Positions 23,678 to 35,395 of a stretch of 64,000 nt of DNA are shown here, piece after piece. The notes below the pieces were generated by a model. The model was not told where the DNA came from, did not search any database, and saw nothing but the letters and a program-made list of their open reading frames with translations. Made by a program: the position numbers and the translations under genes. The DNA is from Thereva unica (Eukaryota > Arthropoda > Insecta > Diptera > Therevidae), in contig OX465283.1 in NCBI GenBank assembly GCA_949987705.1, forward strand, positions 92,553,813 through 92,617,812. The letters are read 5' to 3'. Each line of letters opens with the position of its first letter. Position 1 is the first letter of the stretch.

Positions 23678-24280
23678 ATGGTAACTAAAGTAAGAAATGA
23701 AAATGTTTGATTCAAATTTATCTAAGTATCGCGTAAAAACCGCATCGATCGTCGTTTTATATTTGGTAGTACTAAGTTTCCGATCATTGGACATATTTAA
23801 ATTAAGTGTTGCATTTAAAAATTCAATTAATGGTAGATTTTTATCATCTGCAAAGTTAATATTGAAGTCTCAACTTAAAATCATCGGTACATTATAATAT
23901 TTTTCGCCGAATCTTTTTTCGAGAATTTCAGAACCTTCTTTTGTATAAATCATCAAATTTTCGAATACAAATTGTTGTATCTGTCTCATAGATTTTCCAA
24001 GCGAAATATAAACGGCAACCATTAATATGTATTGCCCATTCTCGGAACTGCAACGAGCAACGCATATTTCGCATATATCAGAAACATTAACACCAATGCT
24101 TCTAGTGAATTTAGTATGTATGTCCATATATGAAGTAATGAAGTGTGACGTATCTTGAGTGTTGTGATAAATAGCTACTCCTGCTGCTGGAACTTCGGGT
24201 CTTTTATAACTTACAACTAAGTTGAAATTCGAAACATCAAGTGGTTCTTCGTTTTTCATACGAGTTTCTGACAAAAGCAG
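23678..24280 (-). pseudogene. EEP-type endonuclease of a Helentron-like element
   Basis: Apurinic-type endonuclease domain associated with Helentrons. Motifs in order are SETRMKNEEP (metal-binding Glu), SYKRPEVPAAGVAIYHN, GQYILMVAVYIS, then YNVPMILS followed by a stop and DFNINFADD, TTIDAVFTRYLDKF and SYFSYH. The stop (23870-23872) replaces the Gly codon of the expected GDFN motif (GGA to TGA by one base), so this is a point nonsense mutation in an otherwise continuous frame. After SYFSYH the frame enters the Rep fragment. It is on the strand opposite to the helicase. Confidence 0.82.
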
Positions 24281-24564
24281 AACATTTGACCTTTTTTTCT
24301 TTTGTTATCGTCTGAAGACATCTTCAGGATCAAGGATCCAAACAAATTTGGAAAACAGATATTTAACACATCAGTCAAAATGACTGGTTTTATATTTTCA
24401 TTTTCGATACTTAATTGAATAATAGTAGGCGGTCAGATTTATTTTTTTATTCAAAATCAAAAAGTTTTTGATTATAATCGATTGAGCGCGTGCGCCAGTC
24501 ATGAGCATGTCGGTGACGCGAACCCATAACATTTTCCACTATCAAAAAGTGCCCAACGCGGCTA
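24281..24564. other. No gene recognised
   Basis: AT-rich sequence between the endonuclease remnant and the hAT-A-related fragment. Nothing supportable. Confidence 0.35.
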
Positions 24565-24975
24565 AAAAAGTTTTCACTTCAAAAATTTCCATGTTCAAAT
24601 TGGCCTCCAAAGCAAATTAATAATGAAAAACTGACTTGATTTTGAGCATTGAAATCATTTTAAATAGACTTTTTTTACTTGGGCCTTGGTTTCGAACGCT
24701 GGCCTAAAATAATCCACTGACCAGAAGAAGTGTTTTTAGAAGAACATATTTTTTTTACAAAATGCGAAATTACAAGGAAACTGTTCAATACTTCGCAACA
24801 AAAATAAAACCGTTTTTCCAGCTAGTAAGAAGCAATATTTTTACAAAATAACAAATATGTAAGTTGCGTTAAACAAAAGTTTTAACAAATAAAAAAACGT
24901 AATTTTTAACTGGTTTTACCAGGTTTCTCTATGTTTAACCTCAATATGCATCAATTGAAAGAGTAACAGAAAAGC
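24565..24975 (+). mobile_element. Partial copy related to hAT-A
   Basis: Several blocks match the interior of the hAT element at 4909-6066 in the same order: CAAGGAAACTG, then AAAACCGTTTTT, GCGTTAAACAAAAGTT and TTTCTCTATGTTT. The right part is lost, joined abruptly to a foldback-F fragment. No terminal repeat or duplication is preserved. Confidence 0.7.
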
Positions 24976-25170
24976 GTAGGCGCTAACTAATTTCCAGTAT
25001 TAATAAAATAAGAATATAGACAAAGAGCGCTCCGAGCAAGTCCTATTTCTAATTTTTACCAATAACTCATTCTTAATTTAAGGTTAATTGCAGGTTGTTC
25101 CCATATACTAGCTGGATAAATAAAAAGTTTTCATTCAAAATTATTTTTCAGTTTTTAGTATATTTTAAAG
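24975..25170 (+). repeat. Foldback F, partial copy
   Basis: Shares the loop and right arm of the F foldback (GGTTGTTCCCATATACTAG, then GCTGGATAAATAAAAAG). The left arm is missing. Confidence 0.65.
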
Positions 25171-26609
25171 TATTTATTTGTATTTATTTCACCTTCATTT
25201 TTCTGATTGCCTCTTCCCTTTGAATTTTTTTTATTATTACGAATAGAATTTGTTCATATATATTTTATTCATATAAGATTATGATTACTGAGTTGTATTA
25301 ATCTAGAATGTTTTTAAAAAATTCTATAGCAATTCATCCGTTTATATAAAGTCGAATCCGTGAGTCATCATCAAATGTTTATATTAAAGGGGGATGTTTA
25401 TTTATGGATTTGCGTAATTAACCAGATAAATTAATGTAAGACCACCCACCGAGATCAAGTTGAAACCGTCTGGGGCTTTTTTGGGTGTATGGGCAGCAAG
25501 AGTTATCGCATCACTCTATCATTTTGCATAACCATATCTGTGTGAGGACTTTCACTTAAACCAAAACATCAATACAAACGCTTTGCAGAGCATAAATGGA
25601 CTAAATTGGGATGATATAATTGGATATAATCAATTGCAGTATAAAGATTATCAGATATATTTAAAGGGCTAAACAAAAGGAAAATTTATAAAGAAATAGG
25701 GTCAAATTTTGGATCGAATTTTAAAGTTTTCTGATTTCTCGGATATGAAATTTATGCAAGGTAAAAAGTACAAAAGATGAAAGTAATATATTTTAATAAA
25801 AATTAATAAAAGTATTTCACATCAAAGCATCTTTTAAGAGTACAAGCACCTTAAAAGAAAAGGAACGAATGTCCGTAAAATGGTGTTTCAACAACTGTTC
25901 TTGAATGCCTGCAATACGGGGGGTGTGAGCCTTATAATTTCGTCTAACATAATAATTATTAAATGGTATATATGACTATGATTTATTTGAATTGCCTTAA
26001 GGAAAATACCCGAAAGTAGCTATCAGGCTTTTATTTAACTCGTAGTTTTAGAATTTGTGTATACATGCCGCATAAGATTTTATATAGAACGTTTACTTAC
26101 GGGTTTCGGTACATTCGGCTCAATCCGGTATCTCTGTTATTATTTTATTGCAAACAAATGCAACTAAATGGCCTACAGAGAAGTAAAAATGTGATAATGA
26201 AGACCCACCGCGTTACTTCCAACGGGCTGGGTATATTAGGCGAGGAGTATGGGATGAGTAATAATATAAATCATGAGCAAGCATCATCATCTACAGAAAG
26301 TAAGCTTTTCAAGGTCTGATCTTTCTGAACAATTTAACTTTTCTTCATATTCAGCTCAACCTTCTTCTAGTTTCATCCGTATTTAACTTTCCAGTTTATT
26401 GAAGCAATACACGTTACAAAAAATCACAAACAAACACAGAGATGCTGCTGTCAACTAAATTCAACTACTCAAATAATCAACTCATGTCCGTATGCATAAT
26501 TTCAACTAAACCCAGGTAGCACAGCTGAGTCGAGTTCAGTCAACCTTAACCCAACTCGACTCCCGTTTACATGTAGTTAAACTTGGGTTCAACTTGAGTT
26601 CAACTCATC
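25170..26609. other. No gene recognised; CAACT-rich tail
   Basis: AT-rich with an unrecognised 84-residue open frame (26065-26319, plus) that shows no domain. From about 26450 to 26605 the sequence is dense in CAACT and AGTTGA-type words, including CAACTCGACT and GTTGAACT-type complements, and stops where SINE copy 2 begins. Confidence 0.4.
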
Positions 26610-27007
26610 GGGGGCCTCGGTAGTCTAGAGGTAAGGCGCCTGACTGCTATCCCCAGAGGTTCCGGGTTCGAATCCCGGCGGCGCCCACGGTCCTTCGCCG
26701 TTCCCACCGAACTATCCTTCTTTCTTCTTCCCTCTTTACATTCCAGTCTCCCCTGTCGTAGCCTTCTCTAGTCCTTTCCCGCTCCACCAAGCGCATACCA
26801 TCGGTTGGTTGATGAGATTCAACTCGTTTCAGGAGGCATAACACTCCAGCGAGTTGTTCTCGACGCCCCGATGTCAGAGTCGCGAAATGGTTGTGAGTAG
26901 GTGAAATAAAATATCGCGGCTAGGTTGTACAGTTACTTCCTTCTCTTAGATTGTCGACAGTACAAAGGGACTTTCCCTAAGCCTCTAGTTTGTCACATAG
27001 AAAAAAA
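26610..27007 (+). mobile_element. tRNA-derived SINE, copy 2
   Basis: Same organisation as copy 1: tRNA-like head with A box (TAGTCTAGAGG) and B box (GGTTCGAATCC), body with CATCGGTTGGTTGATGAG and GGAGGCATAACACTCC, and an A tail (CACATAGAAAAAAA). It is about 60 bases shorter than copy 1 because of internal deletions. It precedes a VF fragment. Confidence 0.92.
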
Positions 27008-27245
27008 TGTATAAGTACTAAATGCAATCTGACCTTTTTGTAAAAAAATCAAGAAGACGGTTCCGAGATGGCGGCCGTTTTTGCAATTATGTTCCACCGA
27101 GCCCACGACATGGGTATCAAATGAATACAGTAAACTGTGTGACGTAATTTTAAATCTAATAGAATTGCCATCATAAAATGTCGGAATTCATATAATAAAC
27201 TAAAAAGTAGAAAATAAAATAAATGGTTAAAACAATTTTTTTTAA
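27008..27245 (+). repeat. Repeat VF fragment
   Basis: Begins at the V signature CAATCTGACC and continues through GATGGCGGC, GGGTATCAAATG and GTGTGACGTAATTTTAAAT into the first bases of the F arm (AAACTAAAAAGTAGAAAAT). The V-to-F order is the same as at 10460-11290, which shows that V and F belong to one family. Confidence 0.75.
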
Positions 27246-27298
27246 AAAATTCTTTTAATTAACTAAAAAATGAAAAATATTTAAAAGAAAGCGTGAAA

Positions 27299-27627
27299 TT
27301 TCAATTTTAATGAAAAAGTTAATTAAAAGAATGGCGCATTTTTCATCAAACAATTTTGTTAGAATTTTCTTCAAAGTGAATTGAGCAAAGCAACAAGTTT
27401 AAATTAATTTTTTACTACGCCTTATAAATTAATACATAAAATCTTAAATATATTGAAAAATAAAACAAAATTAAAAAACATGATTTTATAAAAAAAAATG
27501 CGAATTTGAAATTAACAAAGCAAAAAATTGAGGGTTATTGTAAATCTCACGCGATTTACAGTTATATTTTCAATTTTTGATGAAAAATGCGCCATTCTTT
27601 TAATTAACTTTTTCATTAAAATTGAAA
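27299..27627. repeat. Perfect 52-bp inverted repeat with 225-base loop
   Basis: Arms at 27299-27350 and 27576-27627 are exact complements, centred on GAATGGCGCATTTTTC. The loop is AT-rich. No other copy is seen in the window. Perfect identity suggests a recent element or gene conversion. Confidence 0.9.
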
Positions 27628-27639
27628 ATGGCACTGTCT

Positions 27640-28059
27640 ATGATGGGCTGCCTTCAGCCTTGGAAGGAGCAAGGCGGAAACAAGTTGCCGCACAGCCTTT
27701 TTGTAATCGAATACTTTCCGGCATCAACAGAATCATGTTGATAGGAGAGGGGTGTAGGAGTGGAGAATACTACATAAAGTGCACCCCATAAAATTCACAG
27801 ATATGACGTTGTCAGGATGGTGAACACTGAAATTTTGGACTGATGTCAGGAGAAGCTTCTTTTAACGAGAAGGTGACTCTCTCCACCATCTCAACCTTAC
27901 TAGCTGGGCAAGCCCTAAGGCCCAACCATGCAATGCCAACAACCAAATAGCCTCCAAAGAAGGTGATGCTGTTGGTGAAACGTCGGGGAAGCAGCTTTGA
28001 GAAAACATTCTTCTTCTATTGCCGCTACAGGCGGAACTGTGACCCTAAAACTACCATTC
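27640..28059. other. No gene recognised; possible LINE leader
   Basis: GC-richer than its surroundings, with AGCCCTAAGGCCCAAC and TGAAACGTCGGGGAAG. It lies just downstream, on the plus strand, of nothing recognisable and next to a minus-strand LINE ORF1 remnant. An 87-residue open frame ending at 27791 is not recognisable. Confidence 0.3.
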
Positions 28060-28320
28060 TTAAGTATTCACAAATAGAATCGCGAGATGAAGATATTTAG
28101 AGGTACCGTAACTTCAGGGTGTGAGGTCCTAGAGGATCTGTAGCTTCAGTGACCGGGGGAACATCAACTATTGGAGCGGAACAGGGTGATATCGAAACAG
28201 GCGTAGAGGTTGACTCTGTCATTCGAACGTGGGGTGAAGATTTTAAGATGGCACCTTCACAAATAGTGGCTTGGCGGCGTCATCATTTCTACGACTTTTA
28301 ATCACCATTTTAAGATATAA
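28060..28320 (-). pseudogene. LINE ORF1 remnant related to LINE A
   Basis: Base-level similarity to 4500-4790 in the same order: CTTAAGTATTCACA, then GATCTGTAGCTTCAGTGACC and ATAGTGGCTTGGCG. It therefore covers the basic N-terminal half and part of the RRM-like region of LINE A ORF1. Many indels destroy the frame. No ORF2 piece adjoins it. Confidence 0.7.
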
Positions 28321-30960
28321 TTTTATTTAACATACAGTAAGTGAAAAAATGAGAAAAGCGAAAAATTGGATGTGACCCCGTCTTCGAGCAAGGTCCGCAA
28401 TTGTAATTAGGCATGAAAAAATCAGTTTTACAACTGATTTGGTGACGTCTCCCCTGTAAAATATATTTAATTCATGGTAACTTGTTTTCCGGAAAGTTTT
28501 GTGGACGAGCTATAATAGAAAAAGTTCCATTACCCACTTTTTACTATATTTTCTCACCATTTAATCCGTAATGAGAAAATGTTTTTCTCTTGGATTAACT
28601 GCAGCTCACATGCCACATTGCAACTAACGCACTTGCTCTTCCATTATCAAATAATAAGATGAAGAGCAGCTACTTAACAGTGACATCCACTCATCCTCTC
28701 AATTAGAATGTCATCATATACTACCGCATAACAGCCCACATGCGCCTCAGCGTGTCCAGAATTCACGTAATCTATTTGCTATTGACTAGCTCAAAACTCA
28801 AGACAGACGTGTAATCCCTTCAAATAAAAAATGCTTTTCCCCAGCCTAAATGGTTCCGTGAAATCGGTTTTAAGTTCGAAGAATTGAAACGTTTTAATAA
28901 AACGATCCAAGAATTAGAAACACCTAAGAAAAAAACGCATTTCTGATTAATTGACAATCGATGACTCCGCAGGTTTTAATCCGTGGATTCAATATTGGTT
29001 CACCTGAATACATGCAAGTGTTTCTGGCTGCATGCAGCAACAATTCGAGGATAGATTTCCATTTAGGCGATGTAGGAGTGGATTGTATATGGGTCCGCCG
29101 CCAAGCCGAAACCGAAGAACAAATGGGGTTAATACCAATTGGTCAACCATACGGTTCCTCTCCAGGTTGAGTGCGGTGACAGGAGAGCTGGCCATCGACA
29201 TTTGCTAGATGAACTCTATATGTAGCAATCACAAGTCCAGCTCAGCAAAGCGCAACAATGGGCTACCCAGTGTGATGTCGAAAGGGATTTTTGAATGTAA
29301 CGCAGAGAAACTTGTAAGAGGCATGTAAACTGTCCATGATTCGGTGAATCCAGACCAACTTCATTACTCCGCCATTCAATTTTAATTTCAAATCTCATGG
29401 TTCAATTAATTCTCTCCGTTTTCGTCTTAAGGCTTGACCGGAATTTCAGCCAACAGTCTTCAAAGTGAGTGACGTCCGTGAATGATGGAATTGTTATGAC
29501 AGAATTTTATTTGACTGCGTATTTTTATCTTGTTGCGGACGCAACGCGGCCCGACGTTAGAATTTGAAAATGAATGAAAGTAAAATTCGCTGACCTAATG
29601 GGATGGTAATAATTCTTAAGATCCGATTTTTGTTTGAGGACCCCCTGTAGACAAATTTCTCTTTAATAAATTAAGATGTTTTGAGGAGTTATTTGACGTT
29701 GAATATTAGAGTTGTTAAGGAGCCACACTTGCTTCACAGAGTTTTTTTTACAATGAATTGATTGGTGGTAACCTAGTACATTTCGGAAACAATATGCTTA
29801 AGTTTTATAGAAAAATGGAATTATGTAAATATGTTTAATTATACACCATGGCTATTCAGCAGTAACTGTCTGCCTGGACAGTTATTAGAGTTATGATAAG
29901 GGTTACTTCAATAATACTCTTTTATCATTTTTGCAACTTTATTTCACGGATGTGTGTGCATTCATATGGGGTGTAATTGACCTTTTTCTGAGATTTGTGA
30001 GACCCGTGTTAACTGTAAATAACTCCCAAAGAACAGAAAACCATTGGATATTTCTGGAATTTATATTATAATTATAATTATTATAAATTTTTATAAACAA
30101 AAGATATCTTATCAAATATCAAAAATTTTGGTGAATCGATCTACTTTCCAAGGTGTTATAGAACATTTTAAAAAAGAAGGATGATCATGCATAAATGAAA
30201 GAAGTAAGAAAGTAGGTAAGGCGAGAAAACGGTATATGCCATATTTGGTAAAAAAACTCCAAGGATATTCTATGACAAATATAGGAGCATTTGTAAAAGA
30301 AAGTCACAATTCAACAATATGCAGAGCCTTCCATATACATAAGTAGTTGCATATCGAGTTTGTCATGCAGGCAGAAAACCTTACATTTCAAAAATAAACA
30401 TAAGGAAAAGGATACATTCGCGCACCAATACATATATCGTCAGGTAATCTTGTCTTATGAAAATAAATTCAAAAACATTGGGCACAACGGAAAGAAATTA
30501 TTGTGGAGAAATATTCTAGTTTTCTTCGGAGTTCCGTGTAACGGGTCGTATCGTGTTACAACTTACTAGCAAAAACCCTTATGGGTTGCAGCCCTTTTCA
30601 ATAAAAAAGGATTTTGTGTGCACAGTCCGTGGTAGGTAAAAGGTACATATATTGAAAAATAAACAAATCTGCAAAAATTGATTTTGGATACTTACAAAAA
30701 TTTAGAATATGTTATAACTTTTTTAAGATTCGTTGAGGAAAATTGTGTACTACGTGCACAACAGATACCTAGCCAATCACATTTAGAATGGTTCGTCTAG
30801 ATTTTACTATGCCGGGGAATTAGTCGCCCTGTGTAGAGCATCGCTCGTAGCGCCATCTTCCTAAATTATTTTTCCCGAGAAAAGTAATCAATTCGCCAAG
30901 AAAAGCGCAAAAAATGAACAATTTGATGCCCATAAAAAATCTAATAAATACGTACTCTTA
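28320..30960. other. 2.6-kb block, mostly unrecognised; repeat Q copy inside
   Basis: At 28400-28490 there is a diverged repeat Q (ATGAAAAAATCAGTTTTAC, then TTTGGTGACGT). The rest has only short open frames, for example 69 residues at 28961-29170 (plus), unrecognised. No repeats shared with the rest of the window are obvious, so this is a candidate for single-copy sequence. Confidence 0.35.
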
Positions 30961-30964
30961 ACCT

Positions 30965-31620
30965 ATACTACACTGGAACTTTTCGTTAGCGCCCTAGGAT
31001 TTTTTACATTTCGAAAGATAGTTTGTTCCCATATACTGGCTGGAGCAATAACCACTTTACATTCTAAGTTATTTTTTTCCTTTTGAGATCATTTTAAAAT
31101 AAAAGCTTTTTTTTTCGTTTTTTTATACTATATTTTTATTTTCATAAAAATATCTCATCGGGTTACAAAAATACAGAGGGATATGCTAATCTCTATCACA
31201 AAACGTCAAAACGCCCTTGCGGCTAAACCGTTACGATTCCCCTCCCCACTCGATTTTTTGTTCGTCCATCCAAACCTATTCACAGCCATCCGCTATGTTA
31301 AGTAGTATACCCTGTATGTCTTCCCCCATTTTGTACTGACCAATTTAAAATGACGTCACACTGCCTACTGTACTGTGCTCGTCATACACTTTTATTTGAT
31401 ACCCATACCGTGGGTGTTGCAAATAAACAGGTAGACCACCATTTTGTGTTTGCCGTCATTTTGAATTTCGATTGACACCACACAGCTAATAGTATTCCGT
31501 TTGTCATGCCCTGTCATTTGATACTCATACCGAGTGGTTTGTCAGGAAAGAGATAATCTGCCATTTTTGCCGCCATTTTTAATTTGAAATGAAACTAATA
31601 GCACTCTACTTGGCACAACC
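30965..31620 (-). repeat. Repeat VF copy (V part inverted)
   Basis: An F fragment (TTGTTCCCATATACTGG, then GCTGGAGCAATAACC) is followed by V signatures in complement form: CCAATTTAAAATGACGTCACAC, CATTTGATACCCATACCG and CATTTTGTGTTTGCC, with a second set after 31480. This implies two V units, as in the copy at 10.5 kb. Confidence 0.7.
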
Positions 31621-31624
31621 ACTT

Positions 31625-32348
31625 TTGCACGATTTGAAAGGTTGTCAGATTTTGACAAGTGATGTTTCGTGGAAAGGCGATCGCTGTGCAGAACCCAAAA
31701 AAGATCACCTCGCTTAGAACGGGTCTCATTCCATCGAGTTTATTAGATATTAGTAAAACTTGTCAATTTAAGGTCTTTCTGACAATTAGCCGAAGTTTTT
31801 CTATTTAAACAAAAAAGGCCCGACCGAATATTATAAAAATTTTTTCAGAGCATTTCTTCGTTAGTATTCTTTTTTCGGCATCTCAATGAAGTCGATATAG
31901 TTTTTAGTTTGCGTGGTATCGTGCAGGTACAAAAATCATAAACGTCGTTTAAATAAAAAAACGGTTCGACCGAATTTTATGAAAATCTTTTCAGATCTTA
32001 CTTTGGTTAATACTCTTCAAACGGCACGTCAACTAAGTCCATATCTTTTATAGTTCTGCTCGACCGAATATTATAAAAAAAATTCAGATTATATTGTCGC
32101 TAATACGCTTCGAGCGGCACCTCAAGTAAGTCAATATCTTTCGTGGTTCGGGCGATATCGTGCAGGTACAAAAATCACTTACGCCGTTTAAACAAAAAAA
32201 ACGGCTTGACCGACACACACGCACCCACACATACTTCCTCCCAGTTTTTTGCTTAAAATGCTCCTGGGACCTTGAAAGATGAAAATACATCGAAAATTTC
32301 GATTTCGATTTTCGGACCGATTACAATAACTTCCTATAATGGGGAGTT
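31625..32348 (+). mobile_element. Repeat Y copy 2 (5'-truncated)
   Basis: Begins within Y at GCACGATTTGAAAGGTTG and keeps the SINE-free target site (GATTTTGACAAGTGATG), about three tandem units with ATCGTGCAGGTAC, and the 3' end (AATAACTTCCTATAATGGGG). The CTAGTTGGG end is missing. Confidence 0.82.
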
Positions 32349-32960
32349 AAAAAGCTCCAAGTAATAATTCAAAACCAATGTATTGTCTCCTAGTTGTGGT
32401 CACTTCTACGGCTCGACAAAGAAGAGACCGATTTCAGTTTTGTTATTCTATGATTATTACATAAATGGAATTAGTGTTTGGAGGTTCTTTTTTGATTAAT
32501 ATGTTTTTGTTGTTGTTTTGATTAATATACTCGTATATTTTTTGCATTTAATTTTCTACATAGTCCCCATTTTGTGTTGGCTATCATTTTAAATAGCTAA
32601 TTGTATTGTACTTGTAATACCCTTTCATTTGATACCCATGTCGGTGATTGGGAAATAAAATTGCAAAATTTGCCCGCGATCATCTTGTTTTTGCTACAAA
32701 AATGTCATATTGCATTTGTCATGCAAACTATGAATATGGGCAAATTTTGAGGATGATCGGTTACATGGAAGTGGGTCAAAATCAAGTTGGAAGAAGCGTA
32801 GAACCGAAAAAATGTTGAAAAATAGTACTATTTAATTAACTAATTAAAAAAACTAATTAAAATTTTGAAAAACGAAAACTTGTAGTCACCTTTTGGGGTA
32901 TCCATGTGTCTACAAAAAATCAGATTTCTATATCTTCTAGTTTGGCCCCAACGCGTGACG
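32349..32960 (+). repeat. Repeat V copy and flanking AT-rich sequence
   Basis: V signatures between about 32560 and 32790: complement-type CATTTGATACCCATG, then GCAAATTTTGAGGATGATCGG and AAGTGGGTCAAA. The sequence around it is AT-rich and featureless. Confidence 0.5.
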
Positions 32961-33036
32961 GTACACACACACAAGCAGACACACACACAAACTGACAGAA
33001 ACACAAGCCCACAAACACACAAACTGACAGACACTT
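32960..33036. repeat. Imperfect CA-rich repeat
   Basis: ACACACACAAGC, ACACACACACAAACTGACAG and similar units; AAACTGACAGA is duplicated at about 32989 and 33020. It is an interrupted microsatellite. Confidence 0.8.
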
Positions 33037-33064
33037 TCTTTTATTATTTTAAAAGAAGATTGGA

Positions 33065-33262
33065 GTTTACTCCTTATGGTCCGTCCACACGACGCAACCC
33101 AGTTTGCGCAAAACTACTTTGTTATGGCTTTCTTATGAAAAAAATCAGCTTTACGACTGCTTTGATGCCATTATTATGATAGTGCCTTTATAAAATTACA
33201 TACAATTCTTGGGAACTCGTTTTGCGCAATCGTGGATGCATCGGGATGACGGACCATAAAGA
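33065..33262. mobile_element. Repeat Q with terminal inverted repeats
   Basis: The ends TTATGGTCCGTCCACACG and GATGACGGACCATAA are inverted repeats. Inside is the Q signature AAAATCAGCTTTACGACTG followed by GCCATTATTATG. Diverged copies lie at 20800-20940 (inverted) and 28400-28490. Non-coding MITE-like element of about 200 bp. Confidence 0.7.
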
Positions 33263-33269
33263 ATCGCTC

Positions 33270-34065
33270 ATATATTGTACCGATATCCCTTTTTCTTTTT
33301 GCGTACTTCACAAATATTGTTTATTAAAAGTCACTGAATTAAAGTATAAAATTTTATTTATCCAAAGTAACTGAATTTATTTTACACAAAATATAAACTT
33401 TTATTTGAATTCCCAAACTATGTATTTTCAAAATATAATTCACTTTCATTTATTCAAATTTTATAATTTTTTACAATTCTTTTTTTATAATAACTCCGCT
33501 TTTAACAACTTTAACATTTTCGTGCTAACAACTTTTAAAATTCTCTAAATATACATGCACTAATTTAACATTTTTGCGCTAACAACTTTTACAATTTTTT
33601 CCAAATATACTTGCACTAACTGTGATAAGAAACCAAGCGAGCTAAACCTATGCCTGATTTCCTTTATATATCCTAGACGAAGGTACTGAGGTCTTTGACC
33701 TCAACGGTTTTATTTTCTCCTCCCTTTTCAATTAAAATACATAATTCTGGATATTTCTGAGAGAGAAATAATGTCTGGCAGTGCCTTCGTTTTCGGTAAT
33801 AATTCTACGTTTTCTCTCTTATTCTATGTTTAATATTTCAATTTAATTTGTATGTTGGTATCACTGACTGTGAACTGTCAGTGCCATGATTTGTGTTGTT
33901 TATTTTTATAAGGTGTTGTTTGGTTTGTAAGTTATGTTTTATTTTATTTATTATTATATGTAGTATTATTAAATGTTTAAATGATTATTTTTTATTGTTT
34001 TAGGTTCGTCTTGTTTTATTGTTTTAGGGTCGTCCTTGAACATATATATAGTAAGGTACTGGATA
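33270..34065 (+). other. AT-rich leader region, possible Gypsy LTR/5' UTR
   Basis: No gene. Two tandem units of about 62 bases (33508-33630; TGCTAACAACTTTT, then AAATATAC) are present. The region directly precedes the Gypsy-like gag, so a decayed 5' LTR and leader are expected here, but I cannot identify TG...CA ends or a primer-binding site. Confidence 0.35.
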
Positions 34066-34988
34066 GCGATCGGGTAGAAATAAGGGCGGAAAATGACGTG
34101 CACGAAAACGAAGAGAATAGAGAATTTGAAAATTTGAAAGACAGGGTGAACATTCTTTGTAAATTGGTGGAAACTCTGGTCAACAAACCCTAGATAAACG
34201 AAATGAGTCCGAATATATCTAACGAAATCAATAGGGAAAGTGATACCCCTAAAGTTAGCAATTACCCAACACCATCCTCGTTTCAAAGGATTCGCGGTGA
34301 TATGGAAATTTTGCCTGAGTACGTTAATACAATTTATTGGTAGAATTAATCAACTGAAGGAAGCATACATACTCGTATATACGGGATGAATAAACGTTAT
34401 TGTTTGCAGTTCAAACTAAACTCCACGAGGCGGTAAAGGGTTGAATCGATAGTTTACCCCTTGTCTTTTCGGGTTGGAATGATTTTGTTGGCGCGTTTTT
34501 AACCAATTTGCCAACAACCGTAAATCAAGCTTATGTATGATAATTACATACAGGAAAATGAACGAATCATTCGAGGAATATATTTATGGAATATGCGTAT
34601 AGGGCAATAGAGTCTCCCTTGGCAATGTGAGCATAATAAAATATATTCGCATGGGTTGGAATCATTCCGGTTTGCAGAATGCAATTGCAAGCCACAATTT
34701 TACAAACTCAATTAAATGTTGGCAACAATACGCCGATATTTACAAAATAATCGAATTAACAATGAGATCGAAGATCGATTTAACTCAGCACCACCGCATA
34801 AACTCATTCCGTCAAATACCGAACTTAATAAGAATAAAAAAATGCCCACCGAATTTAAACCAGTATATGGACCGACTTGTTATAATTTTTACGAAAGGGG
34901 ACATGTATCAGCAAAATGTCCTAAACCGCTGCGCAGATTACGACGTTCGAAATGTCAGAACTCAGGTCACTTGAAGGAGGCCGGATAA
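34066..34988 (+). pseudogene. Gypsy-like gag, decayed
   Basis: Nucleocapsid/gag region of an LTR retrotransposon. It opens with an acidic coiled-coil-like stretch (RAENDVHENEENREFENLKD), is then broken by frameshifts, and ends with a CCHC zinc-knuckle region: CYNFYERGHVSAKC. The second Cys of the first knuckle is replaced by Phe. A second, degenerate knuckle follows (KCQNSGHLKEA). The protein would package element RNA. Order and strand agree with the protease and RT pieces downstream. Confidence 0.72.
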
Positions 34989-35079
34989 TGGACGTGATTC
35001 AACAAAAAGTATCAAATGAATTTCCTTTAACAAAAACAATAAAAGCGTCACAAAAGATATAATCGTCAATAGACTTCTG

Positions 35080-35345
35080 ATAGTAACGACAGCATTAATT
35101 GACAGCGGAAACGAATGTTCTCTTATTCAAAGATAGAGAAATTAGAGAGAGGTTCGAGAAAATATTTAAAGGGGTTTGGGGCTCTACTTTTAAACCAACG
35201 TTGAGGGTTGTCTCAAAAATTGAAATAGACAACGCCATTTTCGACATTAATTGGTTTGTCGTTCGAGATAATTTGATACTGGAACCAGTTCTATTGGGAC
35301 CGGATGTAGTTTGTGACGCGAACTATAGTAGAATCTGGAAAATGT
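35080..35345 (+). pseudogene. Gypsy-like protease
   Basis: Retroviral-type aspartic protease. The active-site segment TALIDSGNECSLIQR is readable at 35090-35134, followed by a stop and a frame change; the remainder (IDNAIFDINWFVV, then LLGPDVV) is in another frame. The DSG triad is intact but the gene is not. It lies between gag and RT, as expected for Gypsy order. Confidence 0.7.
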
Positions 35346-35395
35346 CACATAGAAACAAATATGCCAGCCAACGCACAAATAGAAACGGATCAAGA

